NCBI GenBank assembly: GCA_027055255.1
Contig: JALUNK010000086.1
Span: forward strand, 1-35,126
Direction of reading: 5' to 3'
DNA: 35,126 bases
Source of the DNA: Ghiorsea sp.
GTDB taxonomy: Bacteria; Pseudomonadota; Zetaproteobacteria; Mariprofundales; Mariprofundaceae
Every line of letters starts with the position of its first letter. Positions within the stretch are counted from its first letter, which is position 1. This document shows positions 32,185-35,126 of this stretch, one piece after another. Under the pieces are notes generated by a model that was given only the letters and a program-made list of their open reading frames with translations, was not told the DNA's origin and made no database searches. Both the position numbers and the translations under genes were made by a program.

Positions 32185-33338
32185 TGTACACCCGCTTTTT
32201 GCATCACTTGCTTCAACCAAGCTTGATTAAACTGAATATGTTTGATGTTTTTCCGTTTATAGGTGTAAAGCAGATGCCAAATACCATCTTTACTCTGTGT
32301 TATTGCAGGGTATGAAAAAGTATCACCATCTTGACCTTGCTCAAATTGATAAATCACTTGCCACGGCTGCTCAAGATGATGTGACACTGCCAAGGTTAAA
32401 TCCTGACGGTTATTGGGGTTATGGTTACCTATCCAAACCCATAAACTTTCATCTACTTTGGCAACGATTTGTGCTGAATTGGGGTTTGGCAATTCCGTCA
32501 GCGTAAAATCTTGCCAAGTTTGCCCTTCATCAAAGCTTTTGAGGCGAATAACTTTCCAATCTTGAGTATGTGAACCAGAACGCATAAAGGCATATGCCTC
32601 TCCTGCTCCACCTTGCACCAATGAGGGTTGAATACCCCCTCCATGCTCAAACATACGCACTTTTTCTAGTATTTCTCCAGTAGCTGATAAACGAAGAAGC
32701 TCTGGAAACTGTGCCACAAATTCATGGTAAACAGGTACAATCACACTCCCATCCTCAAGCATGTATGGGGTATTGCGAACCAAAGTACTTACATTGATAA
32801 AGGGTGATGTGACCAACCGTTTTGGTTTATCCCAAGTTTGAGCCAAGTCATCTGAAAACATGACATTCAAACTACTTCCAGCCCACCCTCCATACGAGAC
32901 TGTGACAAAGAACAACCATATCCGTTGGTTTTTATCCACAAGCACCAATGGGTTACCAATTTTACTAATATACCGACCTAAATCGTCACCCAACTGCGGG
33001 ACACCAAGTATGCCTTTAGGTATTGACCACTGTTGCTGCACTGAATCAAAAAAGCTTTGCATAATTTGCACATCTTTTGCGCCTTCACTTGCGCCAGCAA
33101 ACCAAAAAGAAACCAACTGACCAGAAGGTAAAACTGTGGCACTTACACTATGTGAAGAAGGTTTGTTTCCATTAGGAATCAAATGTTCTTGATAAATAAT
33201 TTGGCTTGTTGAAGCTTGAATATCAGACCAAACTATCGGCTGCCAAGCAGGTTTTAAGCTTACCTGCTGCCAAGCTAAAAAAGCAGCTAGTACCCAAGCA
33301 ACAAAAAAGAGAAGTTTGCCCACATTAGCTATGGTCAA
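32181..33338 (-). CDS. membrane-anchored sialidase-fold (BNR/Asp-box) protein
   Basis: A 385-residue protein. A signal anchor at about 8-24 (LLFFVAWVLAAFLAW) is followed by a six-bladed propeller of sialidase type. Asp-box-like repeats include MFSDDLAQTWDKP and SFDEGQTWQDF, and VRNTPYMLEDGSVIVPVYHEF resembles the region around the family's catalytic residues. It may act on or bind a surface sugar; whether it is a true sialidase is not shown. The frame begins with TTG (33336-33338), with a GTG 5 codons later as alternative and no clear ribosome site. It lies 9 bases after the ICMT-like gene. Confidence 0.78.
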   Translation of the reverse strand: MTIANVGKLLFFVAWVLAAFLAWQQVSLKPAWQPIVWSDIQASTSQIIYQEHLIPNGNKPSSHSVSATVLPSGQLVSFWFAGASEGAKDVQIMQSFFDSVQQQWSIPKGILGVPQLGDDLGRYISKIGNPLVLVDKNQRIWLFFVTVSYGGWAGSSLNVMFSDDLAQTWDKPKRLVTSPFINVSTLVRNTPYMLEDGSVIVPVYHEFVAQFPELLRLSATGEILEKVRMFEHGGGIQPSLVQGGAGEAYAFMRSGSHTQDWKVIRLKSFDEGQTWQDFTLTELPNPNSAQIVAKVDESLWVWIGNHNPNNRQDLTLAVSHHLEQPWQVIYQFEQGQDGDTFSYPAITQSKDGIWHLLYTYKRKNIKHIQFNQAWLKQVMQKAGVQ

Positions 33339-33347
33339 AGTAGCGTA

Positions 33348-33923
33348 TTACCCGTGTTTAAAATAATAAATTGTATAAAAAATAGACAACCCAACCAGCG
33401 TCCCAAACCAATGTTTAGGCTCTTTATGTCCAAGCATTAGGCTGAATGAGTAAGCTTTTCTAGCCCTGTCTTTCCAAGGTGTTAGTCGAGGGATAAACAA
33501 AGGCACAAACTCCGACCACTTAGCATAAGCATCACCAAACAAGTCGACCATGCGCTCAGCCTCAATACTAATCACAACCATATAAATCCAAATAAAAATG
33601 ACTGATGCGATCAACGCAGGTACAAGATGGTTCCCCATCACACAAAAGCCAATAAACATGGTTGTATTAAATACATACAGAGGATTCCGAGTGAATGCAT
33701 AAGGGCCTGTTGTCGCAAGCTCTGCATCTTTATCAATGTACCCCAATGACCACGTGCGCCCCATTTCACCCAATATAACAATAATTGAACCCAAACATAA
33801 AGACTCCAAAGTGGGCTGAGCAAAGAGAATCACAATCAATGCTGCGACACCCGTTAGGCGCGGCCTATGATGGTAAAAGAAGTCTTGGTAAGGGGTTAAA
33901 GGTTTGTTCTTATTTTCGGTCAT
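33348..33923 (-). CDS. isoprenylcysteine methyltransferase-like (ICMT/PEMT-type) membrane protein
   Basis: A 191-residue protein with about five hydrophobic segments and the ICMT/PEMT SAM-binding elements: TGPYAFTRNPLYVFN, then EAERMVDLFGDAYAKWSEFVPLFIP. Bacterial members methylate lipids or unknown substrates; no prenylated protein is implied. The ATG overlaps the DUF3108 stop by 4 bases. Within a glycan operon it could methylate a lipid carrier or sugar, but that is speculative. Confidence 0.85.
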   Translation of the reverse strand: MTENKNKPLTPYQDFFYHHRPRLTGVAALIVILFAQPTLESLCLGSIIVILGEMGRTWSLGYIDKDAELATTGPYAFTRNPLYVFNTTMFIGFCVMGNHLVPALIASVIFIWIYMVVISIEAERMVDLFGDAYAKWSEFVPLFIPRLTPWKDRARKAYSFSLMLGHKEPKHWFGTLVGLSIFYTIYYFKHG

Positions 33924-34666
33924 GGTTTTGAATACTCCGTTAATTTCACAACAATACGGCCAATTTTCAATTTTGCAGTAATTTTTAATGGGATACGCCG
34001 CTCATCATTGGTCAGCCATATTTTAATCACACCCACACTGGTAAATACACCTTCAGTTTTAAGTTCAGGTTGAATCACAAGGCACTCAACACGTTTACCC
34101 TTCAACCCTCGAATTTTTTCTTTTTTCAAAAGCTTCACAGCCACATCATATTTCTTTTCAGAATCAAATATAGGGATAGAGATGGGATGATCTTTCGTTG
34201 GTGGATTTAGGCGCGTTAAATAAAAGGCATCAATCACATTGAGGTAACCACTAGGCACATCAAAGACCTTGTTTTTACCATTTTTGGTGTACGAAACCTT
34301 GTTTTCTTTGTATAAAAACTCAGCGCGTTTAACCGCTCTATATTTGCGCTCCAATTGGTCAGTTGTAAAAAGCGTACTTTGCATTTTACCATCAATACAA
34401 ATGCCTTCAGAAACAATGGTATCTCTTACCCGTTTAAATAAATCAAGAAAACCATTGGTGCGTGCAAAGTTATGTACTTTATAACCATTTGCACCTTTTT
34501 TCGTAATCTTAATTTCAGCTGTACCAGCATTTACAAATTCCCAACCAACATCGTATTTGTAATGCTCTCCCACAAAAGGAAAACAATCTTCTGTTACGGC
34601 GAAAGCCTGGGTTGTCCAAAGCAGACCCACCACACCAAACAGTTTCAATATATTAACCATGTTCAT
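33920..34666 (-). CDS. DUF3108 periplasmic protein
   Basis: A 248-residue protein with a signal peptide (LKLFGVVGLLWTTQAFA). The mature part is beta-rich, with the YKYDVGWEFVNAGTAEI opening and the LNVIDAFYLTR block that are typical of DUF3108. The family is periplasmic and its function is not established. The start is the ATG at 34666 (GGGGA just upstream) or that at 34660; it overlaps the GT9 gene by up to 14 bases. The ORF can be extended to 34702, but that would spoil the signal peptide. Confidence 0.83.
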   Translation of the reverse strand: MNMVNILKLFGVVGLLWTTQAFAVTEDCFPFVGEHYKYDVGWEFVNAGTAEIKITKKGANGYKVHNFARTNGFLDLFKRVRDTIVSEGICIDGKMQSTLFTTDQLERKYRAVKRAEFLYKENKVSYTKNGKNKVFDVPSGYLNVIDAFYLTRLNPPTKDHPISIPIFDSEKKYDVAVKLLKKEKIRGLKGKRVECLVIQPELKTEGVFTSVGVIKIWLTNDERRIPLKITAKLKIGRIVVKLTEYSKP

Positions 34667-35126
34667 TTTCCCCAATCGCTTCAATGCTTTGCACAATAGC
34701 ACTGCTCTGAATCATATCCATACAAATAAAATTATCACAAGTTTTTTGAATACATGGCCCACACTCAGGCTTAGATTCCACATGAAAGTCTGTATCTCCA
34801 TGCGGCGCATTACGCTCGCAAGGCGTTGGCCCCCAAAAGCTTACCGTGGGTGTGCCTAAAGCTGACGCAAGGTGTAAAATCCCTGTATCTGCAGCAATCA
34901 CAGCATAACTTCTTTTAAAAAATGTGCACAATTCAGGTGTACTCAAGCGTTTGGGCAATACATATCCCAAACCTGCTTCGTTTAGCTGCTTTGCCTTGTC
35001 TTCTTCTTTTGCATTACCCCAACAGAATACAATAGAGAATCCTTTTTCTTTGAGCATGTTTCCTGTTTGAAGCCATGTTGCATCGGGCAGCTCTTTGGTG
35101 GCAAATGAGCCGCCAAGATTAAATAC
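34653..35126 (-). CDS. glycosyltransferase family 9 (heptosyltransferase), C-terminal part, cut by window edge
   Basis: The frame is open to the window edge, giving the last 157 residues: VFNLGGSFATKELP, then VFCWGNAKEEDKAKQL, AVIAADTGILHLASALGTPTVSFWGPTP and a cysteine-bearing tail (PECGPCIQKTCDNFICMD) near the C-terminus. These are the nucleotide-sugar-binding half of family 9, nearest to WaaC/WaaF-type LPS heptosyltransferases. The four Cys in the C-terminal tail fit the CxxC-type loop found in many family 9 members. It heads the visible part of the minus-strand glycan operon. Confidence 0.86.
   Translation of the reverse strand, partial: VFNLGGSFATKELPDATWLQTGNMLKEKGFSIVFCWGNAKEEDKAKQLNEAGLGYVLPKRLSTPELCTFFKRSYAVIAADTGILHLASALGTPTVSFWGPTPCERNAPHGDTDFHVESKPECGPCIQKTCDNFICMDMIQSSAIVQSIEAIGENEHG

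Noticed and set aside
1-35126. Mobile element, prophage or CRISPR
   Set aside because: No transposase, integrase, terminal repeats, phage structural genes or regularly spaced repeats were seen; gene density and coding style look uniform.

Overview
The window is a dense stretch of chromosome from a Gram-negative bacterium, almost certainly Pseudomonadota. The evidence is ubiquinone synthesis by a Coq7-type hydroxylase, outer-membrane lipoproteins, MltD- and LytM-type peptidoglycan enzymes, OmpA- and SPOR-domain proteins, an LPS-type glycosyltransferase cluster, cmoM and a class III cyclase. The sequence is moderately AT-rich. A Zetaproteobacterium or an early-branching gammaproteobacterium would fit, but nothing here proves the class. 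I see no insertion sequence, integrase, phage gene or CRISPR array, and no gene-free stretch over 300 bases apart from 20078-20442, which holds two RNA genes.

Region 1 (1-3320, minus strand) is a sulfide/persulfide-handling island. An ArsR-family regulator carries the cysteine pair spacing of the SqrR/BigR persulfide sensors. It heads a unit of a YgaP-like membrane protein, a membrane-anchored rhodanese and a lipoprotein rhodanese, closed by a clear terminator. A second unit follows: cytoplasmic rhodanese, ETHE1-type persulfide dioxygenase, exported rhodanese and a TauE/SafE exporter cut by the window edge. Near-identical 16-base palindromes lie upstream of both units, so the regulator probably controls both.

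Region 2 (3324-7079, minus) is housekeeping: cmoM, coq7, a YgjP-like metallopeptidase, an SDR oxidoreductase and a PHP-family phosphoesterase, tightly packed.

Region 3 (7085-13814, minus) is a chemosensory operon headed by a PilB/GspE-type assembly ATPase fused to a receiver domain. It is followed by CheW, a PilJ-like chemoreceptor and a CheA with its own receiver domain. The likely role is direct phosphorelay control of a type IV pilus or secretion motor.

Region 4 (13925-20077, plus) starts divergently: LysM lytic transglycosylase, orphan peptide-type binding lipoprotein, xseA, M23 peptidase, a single-domain response regulator and a SPOR membrane protein. The SRP RNA gene (ffs) and tRNA-Ser(GGA) follow on the minus strand.

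Region 5 (20443-27858, plus) holds a class IIIb-like cyclase, a YihY membrane protein and an RlmL-like methyltransferase. Then come two O-antigen-ligase/polymerase-like proteins around an OmpA lipoprotein, and a family 9 glycosyltransferase.

Region 6 (27851-35126, minus) is an eight-gene chain linked mostly by 4-base ATGA overlaps: GT9 (cut by the edge), DUF3108, ICMT-like methyltransferase, sialidase-fold protein, multi-TM protein, LtaS-like sulfatase-fold enzyme, GT4 and GT2. It probably builds or decorates a surface glycan. The best leads for something undescribed are the ATPase-receiver/chemosensory operon and the region 6 chain.
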